Shown here piece by piece: positions 1-6,270 of a stretch of DNA of 8,434 nucleotides (position 1 is the stretch's first letter; each line of letters starts with the position of its first letter). The DNA comes from Methanobacteriota archaeon (lineage in GTDB: Archaea > Hydrothermarchaeota > Hydrothermarchaeia > Hydrothermarchaeales > JAADFM01), in contig JAADFM010000141.1 in the NCBI GenBank assembly GCA_013152845.1, positions 1-8,434 of the forward strand, written 5' to 3'. The notes under the pieces are model-generated. The model did not search any database. It saw only the letters and a program-made list of their open reading frames with translations, and was not told the DNA's origin. Made by a program: the position numbers and the translations under genes.

Positions 1-11
1 GGGAGTGTCGC

Positions 12-515
12 ATGTGGGAAGAAGTCGACCGGCATTTTGAGAAATTTCCGGGCCAGAGAAAGGTTGCCCGTTTCATCTTCGGGAGGGGGTTCCAGGTCAA
101 CGAGGAGGGCAAGGTGGTCAGCGGCAGGGTCGAGATCCCCTACTCCCAGATAGCCCGGGAGCTGAAGATAGACCGCCGGGTGGTGGAGAGCACGGCCAAG
201 CGAATCGCCAGGGAAAAAGGGCTCTCCGAGATATTCAAAAACCTCAAATCCATCCCCTTCCTCAGGGACATCGCCCCCCAGCTGGGCCTGAGCGTCATCA
301 TCATCGTCCCCGACGATGCCGCAAGGCCGGGCATCATCGGAAAGGTGGCCAGCAAGATTGCAGACCACGGCATAGCCATCCGCCAGGCCATCTCCGACGA
401 CCCCTACTTCACCGAGAACCCCCGCCTGACGGTCATAACCGACGGGAAGGTGTCAGGTAAACTCCTCGAGGACATCAAGAAGATAGAAGGTGTCAAAGGG
501 ATAACGATTTACTGA
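12..515 (+). CDS. HTH-ACT domain regulator of amino acid metabolism (COG2150-like)
   Basis: A 167-residue archaeal protein with an N-terminal winged-helix-like segment (about residues 15-72; helix-turn-helix around IPYSQIARELKIDRRVVEST) and a C-terminal ACT domain (about 92-167). The ACT part shows the usual beta-alpha-beta pattern: strand LSVIIIVP, a PGIIGKVASKIADHGI helix, strand LTVITDGKV and a terminal helix. ACT domains bind small ligands, usually amino acids, and this family is predicted to regulate amino acid metabolism; DNA binding is inferred from the HTH. It starts at ATG with a GGAGTG-type SD a few bases upstream. The promoter lies outside the window. It converges on tfe and the two stop-codon ends overlap by 23 bases. 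Family assignment is by pattern recognition; the ligand and target genes are unknown. Confidence 0.82.
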   Translation: MWEEVDRHFEKFPGQRKVARFIFGRGFQVNEEGKVVSGRVEIPYSQIARELKIDRRVVESTAKRIAREKGLSEIFKNLKSIPFLRDIAPQLGLSVIIIVPDDAARPGIIGKVASKIADHGIAIRQAISDDPYFTENPRLTVITDGKVSGKLLEDIKKIEGVKGITIY

Positions 516-1023
516 TCTCCCTCTCCAGGCGCTCGATTTCCTCCTCTATGCCCATGATGGTGCTCTGGTTGTCCACATAATCCATGGTGCTCTCGCAGTG
601 CGGGCACTTGAACTGGTTCTCGGCGGCCATATCGAAAGGTATCTTGCTGTCGTCCACCTTACAGTGGAAAAACACGTTCGAAGACTCGAAAGCCAGCCTC
701 TCCCTCAGCTCGTCCAGCATCCTCCTCTTGCGGGCGAGGATGATATCGTTTATCCTCCCCAGGTCGAGTTTCCAGGTGTATATGTACCACCCGATTTCCT
801 TGTCCTTTGTCCTGACATAGGTGGCCAGCCTGTAATCGTATAGCTTGTAGAGAATCTTCCTTACGATGTTCAGCTTCAGGTCGGTCTCCTCGGCCAGCTC
901 CTCGTCCGTGGCCTCTCTCCCGCAGAGGGCGCTGACTATATCCAGTCCTTCCGGACCTACCAGTTCACTGAGGAACTGCTTTGTCTCTGGATTTTCGAGG
1001 GAAGACTTTCCATTGTTCTCCAA
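493..1023 (-). CDS. tfe: Transcription factor E, alpha subunit (TFE)
   Basis: The archaeal homologue of the TFIIE alpha N-terminal half; it helps RNA polymerase melt promoters and stabilises the open complex. The 176-residue product has the winged-helix domain (about 15-90; GPEGLDIVSALCGREATDEE, then a wing ending in WYIYTWKLD), a charged linker helix (about 91-112), a zinc-ribbon region (118-150) and an acidic C-terminal coiled-coil helix. The zinc ribbon is incomplete: Cys121, Cys140 and Cys143 are present, but the fourth position is Asp124 (C-x2-D). The start is TTG: an in-frame TGA lies two codons upstream, and AGGTGA at 1035-1030 sits six bases before TTG. It is the last gene of the orc-trm56-ATP-grasp-tfe run but may also have its own promoter. 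Its 3' end overlaps the converging ACT gene. Confidence 0.92.
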   Translation of the reverse strand: MENNGKSSLENPETKQFLSELVGPEGLDIVSALCGREATDEELAEETDLKLNIVRKILYKLYDYRLATYVRTKDKEIGWYIYTWKLDLGRINDIILARKRRMLDELRERLAFESSNVFFHCKVDDSKIPFDMAAENQFKCPHCESTMDYVDNQSTIMGIEEEIERLEREISKSLSL

Positions 1024-1029
1024 GGTGTG

Positions 1030-1035
1030 TCACCT
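1030..1035 (-). promoter_or_regulatory. Shine-Dalgarno site of tfe (fixes TTG start)
   Basis: AGGTGA on the minus strand, six bases before the TTG at 1023. Because an in-frame stop lies just upstream of that TTG and the next in-frame Met is deep in the winged helix, this SD is what identifies TTG as the start. Confidence 0.75.
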
Positions 1036-1073
1036 TTTTCCTTTTCTCCCCCCATTACTATTCATATTCTTTA

Positions 1074-1081
1074 TTATTAAA
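1074..1081 (-). promoter_or_regulatory. Possible TATA box of tfe
   Basis: TTTAATAA on the minus strand in an AT-rich patch, overlapping the end of the ATP-grasp gene. It lies about 55 bases before the tfe start, so transcription would begin near 1052 and leave a leader of roughly 30 bases holding the SD. This would let tfe be transcribed independently of the upstream operon. Evidence is base composition and spacing only. Confidence 0.45.
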
Positions 1082-2184
1082 TTTTGTGCATAACCCTTTT
1101 GATATCCCTTATGCGCGATTCTGCCAGTGAGATTGCGGTCGTCTGGTCCACTCCAGAGCTGATGACGGTTGTCACGGGTTCCCCCCTTTCGATGATGACG
1201 TCCTGGTATGGGATATCGTGGGTCATCGGCCTGGTATCCCTGACAATCACCCGCTCCCCTGCAAAGAGGGTCATCCGCACACAGCACCCCTTCCCCTGCG
1301 GGACCTCCACCAGCTCGCCTCGGCATGCCCTGATGTGGGCGTCCACCAGGTTGATGCCGTGGACCATCTCCACGCAGTCGAATGTCCCCTGGAACCTGGG
1401 ATTGACCTCCATGAAATAGGGCTTTCTGCCAAGGACCAGGTCGACACCTGACCAGCCCTTCACCCTGAACAGTTCGGTTATCTCCTCCACCTGCTGCAGG
1501 ACCCCCTCATCCAGTGGCCTGCCCAGGGGGACGATGCTCCCGCAGTAGGTAAATCCGCCCTGGTTCAGGAAACCGCTCCCCAGTATCTGCCGGCTGGTGG
1601 AGATGACCGCGGCTTCCCGCCCGGTGGAAAGGGTCGAGACACTCACCGGCGTGCCCTCCACGAACTCCTGGACCAGGTAGGGTCTGTCCAGCTCGGGCAG
1701 CATGCCCTCATCCTCCACCAGGAGGACCCTCCTGCCCCCACCCCCCCGGGCGGGCTTCAGGACCACGGGATAGCCTATCTCCCCGGCGGCTTCCTCCGCC
1801 TCGTCCCTTGACCCCACGACCCTTGTCTCCGGGAGGGAGAACCCCTTCCCTTCCAGTTTCCTGAACTGGTATGCCTTGTCCTTGACCCTGGCAACCCGTC
1901 CCGGCCTGGTACCGATGACGTCCCCCTCCCATATATCCAGGGTTGAGGTCAGGACGGTCCCATTCCAGGCCCTCCGCCAGCTCCTTCAACCTCTCGTCGG
2001 AATAGTTCTCCGAGAACCTGCCCATGGATTCATAGGGCCTCTGCGCCACTATGGACCTGGAGAGGTCGGCGGCCTCCCTGACGTCCCTTGAGCCGAAATA
2101 GTCAACTGAGCATACGCCGTGCCCGGCCTTCTTTGCAGAGACCACCGCAGGCCGGGTATGGACCCCTACGAACAGGAGATTCAT
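1077..2184 (-). pseudogene. Predicted ATP-grasp ligase (COG2232-like), frameshifted
   Basis: One ATP-grasp gene split over two frames. The N-terminal part (from ATG at 2184, MNLLFVGVHTRPAVVSAKKA) stays in frame to about 1970; the rest is in another frame, readable from about 1975 to the TAA at 1077 and including DVIGTRPGRVARVKDKAYQ. ATP-grasp landmarks are all in the second part: nucleotide-binding strand YPVVLKPARGGGGRRV, hinge YLVQEFVEGTPVS and metal-binding EVNPRFQGTF. Family members join a carboxylate to an amine, thiol or bicarbonate using ATP; the substrate here is unknown. Dropping one base from the CCC at 1970-1972 (GGG on the coding strand) restores one 368-codon frame reading LAEAWNGTVLTSTLDIWEG. 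The start overlaps the aTrm56 stop as ATGA, indicating translational coupling. Intact motifs on both sides favour a sequencing error over decay. Confidence 0.8.
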
Positions 2185-2687
2185 GATGTCCTGACCCTTT
2201 TGCCTTCCTTGGAGGGGATAATCCTCATGGAGCCGCCGAAATCGCGTTTCATCCCCTCCCCCTCATAATACCTGTCCAGGAATATGGCCAGGGCACTTAT
2301 CTCAGAATGGGGCTGGTTGCCGACTGCCACGTTGTAGTCCGCCATCCTGTAGACGTCCCCTGGGACCTTCTCGGAGCCCACCACCACCAGGATATCTTCG
2401 CCCGAGCCTCTGATTTCGCCGATGACGTCGTCCACCGGGAGCCCGTACATGGTCAGATGGACCACCTTGCCACCCCAGTCCCGGATGCACCCCTTCCAGC
2501 TGTCGACGACCTCGATATGGAACTCACCGCCCCACCTCCGGCAGACATCCTCCACCGATTCCTCCACCGTCCTGTCCCGCTCCAGCAGGTACATCCCGGA
2601 AGCCCCGAAGGCCCTGCCAACAAGGGCCAGGTGGGTTGTGACCCGCTTGTCCCTTGCCGGCCTGTGGCCCAGGCGCAGAATCTTTAC
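2181..2687 (-). CDS. tRNA (cytidine(56)-2'-O)-methyltransferase aTrm56, start codon irregular
   Basis: A SPOUT-family methylase that 2'-O-methylates C56 in the T-loop of archaeal tRNAs using S-adenosylmethionine. Conserved blocks are ILRLGHRPARDKRVTTHLAL at the N-terminus, LVVVGSEKVPGDVY and the knotted cofactor-binding segment NVAVGNQPHSEISALAIFLD. The first ATG is at 2594, but it would remove the LRLGHRP-RDKR-TTH block. The frame is open upstream, and homology puts the start at 2687, where the codon is GTA (VKILRLGHRP). Changing A2685 to G on the coding strand would make GTG overlapping a TGA stop of orc (GTGA). As read, the orc stop is TAA. From 2687 the product is 168 residues, a normal family length. 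ATC at 2696 and ATT at 2681 are rare-start alternatives; GGAGG at 2708-2704 precedes them. It ends in ATGA overlap with the ATP-grasp gene. Confidence 0.85.
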   Translation of the reverse strand, partial: VKILRLGHRPARDKRVTTHLALVGRAFGASGMYLLERDRTVEESVEDVCRRWGGEFHIEVVDSWKGCIRDWGGKVVHLTMYGLPVDDVIGEIRGSGEDILVVVGSEKVPGDVYRMADYNVAVGNQPHSEISALAIFLDRYYEGEGMKRDFGGSMRIIPSKEGKRVRTS

Positions 2688-3814
2688 AGATGGGATAGGA
2701 TTTCCTCCTTTCCGAACCTGAGCGTGATGTTGCGGGTCCTGCCCTTTTTCCCCCTGCCGGAGTAGGTGGCATCCAGGAGGCGTATGGCCTCCAGCTTTTC
2801 GAGGACCCTGTAAAACGTCGTATAGCTCTCCCCCGAGGCCTCCTTGTATGACTCATAGAGCCTGCCGGAGTCCACCGTCTCCTCGTCCAACCCGGCCAGG
2901 ACCTCCAGGAGGCGTTTCTCCTCCCGGGAGAGGGTGTCTATCATTGACCCGAGGCCGGTGGTTTTGGCAGGGCCCAGGGCCTCTTCGATGTGCCTTGGTT
3001 CAATCCTCCTCAATCCCTCGGCCTCGGCAGCCAGGGCAGCCCGCCTCAGCAGTTCGATGCCCAGGCGCAGGTCCCCCCTCTCATAGGCGACCTCTGCGGC
3101 CCTCTCCACCAGCTCATCGGAGATGACCCCCGGGGAGAAGCCCAGGGTGCACCGGTTCTTGAGGATGTCGTAAATCTGGTAGGGGGGAAAGAATATCTCC
3201 CGGGGCTGGAACATGGAGCGCACCTTGTCGTCGATTTTGTAGTTGAACTCGGTATCGGAGACTATCCCGAACAACCCGGTCCTCGCCCCGGGATAGACCT
3301 CATGGGCCCGGAGGATGTCGTACATGATCTCGTTGGCATGGCGGTCGAAGAAGAGGTAGTTCATGTCGTCCAGGACGGCTATGAGGCATCTGCCGTCCTT
3401 GATCAGGCGCTTGAAAATGGCCTCATAGACCCTCTTGAAGGGGACGCCGGTCTCGGGCGGCAGGTGGCCCACCACCTGTTCGTGAATCTGGGAGAATATG
3501 GCGAACCGGGAGGTGTGAATCTGGCAGTTTATGTGGGCGAGGACCACCCTCCCTCCTTCAGGGATTTCCCCCAGCTGTTCGGCCAGTTTCTGGATGGCGG
3601 TGGTCTTCCCGGTGGCCGGGGGCCCGTATATCAGGGCGTTGATGGGCCTGCTGCCCTTAAGCCCCGGGCGGATGGCCGCTGCAATGGCCTCCACCTGGGC
3701 GTTCCTGTGGATGTAGCTTTCTGGAACGTACTGAGGGTCGAATACCAGGTGGTCCCGGAACAGGCTTTCATCCCCTGCAAGGAGGTCCTTGAAGGTCTTC
3801 CCCATGGACGACAT
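2684..3814 (-). CDS. orc1/cdc6: Orc1/Cdc6-type replication initiator, divergent ATPase site
   Basis: An AAA+ initiator related to eukaryotic Orc1 and Cdc6; family members bind origin repeats and load the MCM helicase. The 376-residue product has Walker A GPPATGKT (64-71), Walker B VLDDMNYL (147-154), a sensor-1 region GIVSDTEF (183-190), lid/sensor-2 GDLRLGIELLRRA (247-259) and a C-terminal winged helix (about 290-370), giving full family length. Two ATPase positions differ from the common family pattern: Walker B reads DDMN where D-E-x-D is usual, and sensor-1 reads VSD where S-N-D is usual. ATP hydrolysis may therefore be weak, as in a secondary paralogue; this is inferred. The start is ATG 3814 with GGTGA six bases upstream; Met4 is an alternative without SD. 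It is the first gene of the operon running to tfe and overlaps aTrm56. Confidence 0.92.
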   Translation of the reverse strand: MSSMGKTFKDLLAGDESLFRDHLVFDPQYVPESYIHRNAQVEAIAAAIRPGLKGSRPINALIYGPPATGKTTAIQKLAEQLGEIPEGGRVVLAHINCQIHTSRFAIFSQIHEQVVGHLPPETGVPFKRVYEAIFKRLIKDGRCLIAVLDDMNYLFFDRHANEIMYDILRAHEVYPGARTGLFGIVSDTEFNYKIDDKVRSMFQPREIFFPPYQIYDILKNRCTLGFSPGVISDELVERAAEVAYERGDLRLGIELLRRAALAAEAEGLRRIEPRHIEEALGPAKTTGLGSMIDTLSREEKRLLEVLAGLDEETVDSGRLYESYKEASGESYTTFYRVLEKLEAIRLLDATYSGRGKKGRTRNITLRFGKEEILSHL

Positions 3815-3829
3815 TCTTTCTCACCACCG

Positions 3830-3852
3830 TATATATTTTTTGATTAAAAAAT
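3830..3852 (-). promoter_or_regulatory. AT-rich promoter of the orc operon
   Basis: Immediately upstream of orc the minus strand reads TTTTTAATC followed by AAAAAATATATA. A box at TTTTTAATC (about 3852-3844) would start transcription near 3821 and leave a very short leader. The TATATA nearer the gene (3835-3830) would place the transcript start near Met4. Which element is used cannot be decided from sequence alone. Confidence 0.5.
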
Positions 3853-3901
3853 GTGAGAGGGGCTTACCAGGGGGTAAAGGTAAGATGGACTCCCCTCTCA
3901 C
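3845..3901 (-). terminator. Hairpin plus U-tract terminator of the small CxxC gene
   Basis: A perfect 10-base inverted repeat, GTGAGAGGGG (3853-3862) and CCCCTCTCAC (3892-3901), with an inner six-base stem CTTACC (3863-3868)/GGTAAG (3879-3884) stacked on it. On the minus strand it is followed by six T (3851-3846). The stop codon of the CxxC gene lies inside the stem. The form is that of an intrinsic terminator, separating this gene from the orc operon downstream on the same strand. Confidence 0.65.
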
Positions 3902-4143
3902 GGGTAAACTGCAACAGGGTCGGGAACCGGGTGGGTCTGGGCATCCAGGAGTCCTGCCTCGGGTCTGCGCTTTATCTGGACGCAGTCCATGCACACGCTG
4001 CGCTCGATGATGACCTCCTCCTCGGTCCGCACCTCGGCCTCGGAAACAACGAGGCTGGAGTAATCGGTACCGCAGCCGGGGCACCCCGCGTGCCCCTCCC
4101 CGGCATCGAGCCTCTCGCCGCACCACATACAGTAGAGTTCCAT
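3898..4143 (-). CDS. Small protein with three CxxC knuckles (zinc-ribbon type)
   Basis: An 81-residue hypothetical protein. It has CMWC (5-8), CPGC (21-24) and CMDC (51-54). The first two pairs make a classic zinc ribbon, and the third may bind a second metal or another site. No membrane segment or signal peptide is seen; the C-terminus is Pro-rich. I chose ATG 4143 because AGGTGA (4157-4152) lies eight bases upstream; the in-frame ATG at 4152 overlaps that SD. The frame stays open upstream only because it runs antisense to the neighbouring EF-Tu-like gene. It has its own TATA-like element (4187-4178) and a strong terminator, so it is probably monocistronic. Its function is unknown. Confidence 0.7.
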   Translation of the reverse strand: MELYCMWCGERLDAGEGHAGCPGCGTDYSSLVVSEAEVRTEEEVIIERSVCMDCVQIKRRPEAGLLDAQTHPVPDPVAVYP

Positions 4144-4177
4144 GGTTTTCATCACCTGAATCAAAGGTGCACCTCCT

Positions 4178-4187
4178 CCATATATCC
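4178..4187 (-). promoter_or_regulatory. TATA-like element for the small CxxC gene
   Basis: GGATATATGG on the minus strand, centred about 39 bases before ATG 4143, which leaves a short leader containing the AGGTGA SD. It lies in the divergent region shared with the EF-Tu-like gene. Confidence 0.45.
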
Positions 4188-4225
4188 TCTTTGTCCGAGA
4201 GGGCACGGGAAAAGTAATGCCAAGA

Positions 4226-4233
4226 TTTTTAAG
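4226..4233 (+). promoter_or_regulatory. TATA box of the EF-Tu domain-2-like gene
   Basis: TTTTTAAG about 38 bases before ATG 4267. The predicted transcript start is near 4254, just in front of the GGTGA SD at 4257-4261. Confidence 0.5.
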
Positions 4234-4266
4234 TGCAGGGGGCCATATTAGAGTGGGGTGAAATCC

Positions 4267-4515
4267 ATGGCCGAAGAGATAGGAAAGGTATTCACGTATT
4301 TCAGCAAGATTGGTGTGGCCGGGATAAAGATTACCGGCGGCTCCCTCAAGCTGGGAGATACCATCAGGATAAAAGGTGCCACCACCGACTTCGAGATGAC
4401 TGTGGAGTCCATGCAGATAGACAGGGACTCCGTCGAGGAGGTCGGCCCCGGCCAGGAGGTCGGGATAAAGGTAAAGGACAGGGTCAGGCCAAACGACGTG
4501 GTCTACAAGCTCTAG
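4267..4515 (+). CDS. Stand-alone EF-Tu domain-2-like beta-barrel protein
   Basis: An 82-residue protein matching only the second, beta-barrel domain of translational GTPases. It contains GKVFTYFSKIGVAGIKITGG, LKLGDTIRIKG, FEMTVESMQID and the VGPGQEVGIKV strand pair typical of EF-Tu/EF1A domain 2. There is no GTPase domain, so it cannot be a working elongation factor. Archaea carry such short proteins, usually annotated as translation elongation factor-like; their partner is unknown. I chose ATG 4267 because GGTGA (4257-4261) is five bases upstream; GTG 4258 is in frame but lies within that SD. thi4 follows after 83 bases and has its own promoter, so co-transcription is uncertain. Confidence 0.8.
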   Translation: MAEEIGKVFTYFSKIGVAGIKITGGSLKLGDTIRIKGATTDFEMTVESMQIDRDSVEEVGPGQEVGIKVKDRVRPNDVVYKL

Positions 4516-4553
4516 CGCCTGCGGGAGAGCCCGGAGAGCCGGCCTGCACAAAG

Positions 4554-4563
4554 CTTATTAATC
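4554..4563 (+). promoter_or_regulatory. TATA box of thi4
   Basis: CTTATTAATC about 40 bases before ATG 4599. No thiamine-pyrophosphate riboswitch is apparent in the short leader, and there is no clear SD before the ATG. Confidence 0.5.
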
Positions 4564-4598
4564 AGTTTCAGGGGTAGAGGATTGCAGAGCTGATTCAG

Positions 4599-5384
4599 AT
4601 GATATTCGACAAGGTTGAAGAAAAGGATGTTACAAGGGCCATAACCGAGGGGTTCCTCAAGGACTTCTCCAGCTATGCCGAAAACGATGTGGTTATAGTA
4701 GGGGGCGGACCCTCCGGGCTTACGGCGGCAAAGGAGCTGGCCTCCCAGGGGATAAAGACCCTGATCATCGAGCGCAACAACTACCTGGGCGGCGGCTTCT
4801 GGATAGGCGGATACCTCATGAACAAGATAACGGTCCGGGCCCCGGGTCAGGAGGTCCTGGACGAAATCGGCGTCCCCTACGAGAAGTTCACAGAGGGGCT
4901 TTACGTCTGCGACGGCCCCCACGCATGCTCCAAGCTCATCGCCGCAGCCTGCGATGCCGGGGCGAAGATTCTCAACATGACCAAGGTGGACGACGTGGTC
5001 CTGCGGGAGGAGAACCGGGTGGCCGGGGTGGTCATCAACTGGACCCCTATCTCGGCCCTGCCCAGGGAAATCACCTGTGTTGACCCCATATCCGTCCAGG
5101 CAAAGGTGGTCATCGACGGCACAGGCCACGACGCCGAGGTGGTGGCCGCCCTGGAGAGGCGCGGCCTCATAAAGACCAAGGGCTTCGGCGCCATGTGGGT
5201 GGAGAAATCCGAGGATGCGGTCGTGGAGCACACCGGCGAGTGCCACCCGGGCCTTGTGGTCATGGGGATGGCGGCCAGCACCCTCTACGGCCTGCCCAGG
5301 ATGGGACCCACCTTCGGGGCCATGCTCCTCTCTGGCAAGAAGGCCGCCGAGGCGGCCATGGAGATCCTCGAGAGAGAGGGGTAG
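4599..5384 (+). CDS. thi4: Thiamine thiazole synthase Thi4, Cys-type
   Basis: Makes the adenylated carboxythiazole precursor of thiamine from NAD, glycine and a sulfur source in the cytoplasm. At 261 residues it matches archaeal Thi4 length. Visible features are the Rossmann dinucleotide motif [18 protein letters not shown] (31-48), [15 protein letters not shown] (57-71), TGHDAEVV (175-182) and the C-terminal signature [20 protein letters not shown] (222-241). The residue before the VDP motif is Cys160 (ITCVDP). In yeast THI4 the equivalent Cys gives up its sulfur and inactivates the enzyme, whereas methanococcal enzymes have His there and use free sulfide with iron. This enzyme may therefore be of the Cys type, as described for Haloferax. 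Older annotations as ribulose-1,5-bisphosphate synthetase are superseded. Start ATG 4599 fits the family N-terminus. Confidence 0.93.
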   Translation: MIFDKVEEKDVTRAITEGFLKDFSSYAENDVVIVGGGPSGLTAAKELASQGIKTLIIERNNYLGGGFWIGGYLMNKITVRAPGQEVLDEIGVPYEKFTEGLYVCDGPHACSKLIAAACDAGAKILNMTKVDDVVLREENRVAGVVINWTPISALPREITCVDPISVQAKVVIDGTGHDAEVVAALERRGLIKTKGFGAMWVEKSEDAVVEHTGECHPGLVVMGMAASTLYGLPRMGPTFGAMLLSGKKAAEAAMEILEREG

Positions 5385-5412
5385 GCTCAAAACATTTTCC
5401 CCTATCCCCCTT

Positions 5413-6186
5413 ATGGAATTCCTCCTTTACAACGAGTCCCGCAGCGATGCCCTGTCCCTGGAGGAGGTGGGGGCATACCTCGAGGACAGGTTCCCGGGTG
5501 CAGGGGTCGGGGTAAAAAACGGGTTCATAGGGAGATATTACCGGGGGGACCCGGCGCAGCTGGCGGAGAGGATGGCCCGGCTGAGGGTCACGGACCCTTC
5601 AAGGCCATTCACCCCCAATGAGCCGGTCTACGGCGAGGTGCAGTTCGAGCTGCGGGTCCTGGAGGGGAAGGCGAGCCCGGCCGGCCTGCTCTACGACGGG
5701 CCGAGGATGGCCGGCACTACCGGGGGATGCTGCCGGCGGGGCTACGTTCCCTTGACATCTTCCACATCGTCTTCACCGACCGCCTCCTGGGGAGCTTCGA
5801 CCCCCACGACCTCAGGTACCACGCCAGGGTGAACATCTGCGGCTAACTTAATATCCATGACGGGTCTGGTGGAGGCCCCGGCAAAACCGAAGGAGTTCTA
5901 CCTGGAAAAGCAGTTCCACGCCACCGGGGACGCCGCAGGTCTTGAGGCCCTCAAGGAGAAGTACAGGGGGCGGTTCCTGGACTACGGCGACCCCAGGACC
6001 ACCGAGGTGGTGAAGGGATACGTGATGCAGGCGGTGTTCTACCAGCTCACCGGGGAGGCCTTCTGCCCTGAGAAGAGGTGCAGGCTCTACAACGCGCACT
6101 GGCAGGAGGAGGTCCTGGCCCAGCTGTCAGAGCCGGAGTTCTGCCCGGCACACCGGCGCAGACTCGAGGCCCTCGCCAGGGGCTGA
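5413..6186 (+). pseudogene. Putative metallopeptidase-like protein (DUF6775-like), two compensating frameshifts
   Basis: One gene in three frame segments. Segment 1 starts at ATG 5413 (MEFLLYNESRSDALSLEEVG) and is coherent to about 5700. Segment 2, one base earlier in phase, reads DGRHYRGMLPAGLRSLDIFH and later LRYHARVNICG, ending at TAA 5844. Segment 3 returns to the first frame (LISMTGLVEAPAKPKEFYL from about 5848; ATG 5857) and ends at 6186 after CRLYNAHWQEEVL and a CPAH motif. Adding one G to the run at 5698-5700 and removing one G at 5841-5842 gives a continuous 257-residue product. The Cys/His-rich end (FCPEKRCRLYNAHW, FCPAH) looks metal-binding and resembles the archaemetzincin tail, but no HExxH is seen, so peptidase activity is uncertain. 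No clear SD precedes 5413. It lies 28 bases after thi4, possibly co-transcribed. Confidence 0.7.
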
Positions 6187-6191
6187 TTTTT
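6187..6191 (+). terminator. Oligo-T end of the metallopeptidase-like gene
   Basis: Five T directly after the TGA stop, in an AT-rich 84-base gap. Archaeal RNA polymerase can terminate at T runs without a hairpin. Weak evidence. Confidence 0.35.
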
Positions 6192-6270
6192 ACAATATCT
6201 CTTTAACTATGTTAGTGTTCTAAGATGTTCCGCTCCTATTGATAAAAACAAAGGAAGGGATTGCACAAAG

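Noticed and set aside
2990..3847. 285-residue open frame on the + strand opposite orc
   Set aside because: Antisense shadow of the Orc1/Cdc6 gene; its translation has no domain logic and a composition set by GC-rich codons of the real gene.
4165..4174. Palindrome AGGTGCACCT as an operator
   Set aside because: A perfect 10-base palindrome near the transcript start of the CxxC gene, but several are expected by chance in a window this size, and part of it is a GGAGG-type purine tract.
4144..4551. N-terminal extension of the small CxxC protein to 217 residues
   Set aside because: The extension is antisense to the EF-Tu-like gene and crosses both divergent promoters; the SD at 4157-4152 supports the start at 4143.
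4512..5390. 292-residue open frame on the - strand opposite thi4
   Set aside because: Shadow of thi4: rich in Gly, His, Leu and Asp from antisense codons, with no promoter or SD supporting it.
5840..5860. Programmed ribosomal frameshift in the metallopeptidase-like gene
   Set aside because: No slippery heptamer or downstream stem is evident, and two opposite shifts would be needed; sequence error is simpler.
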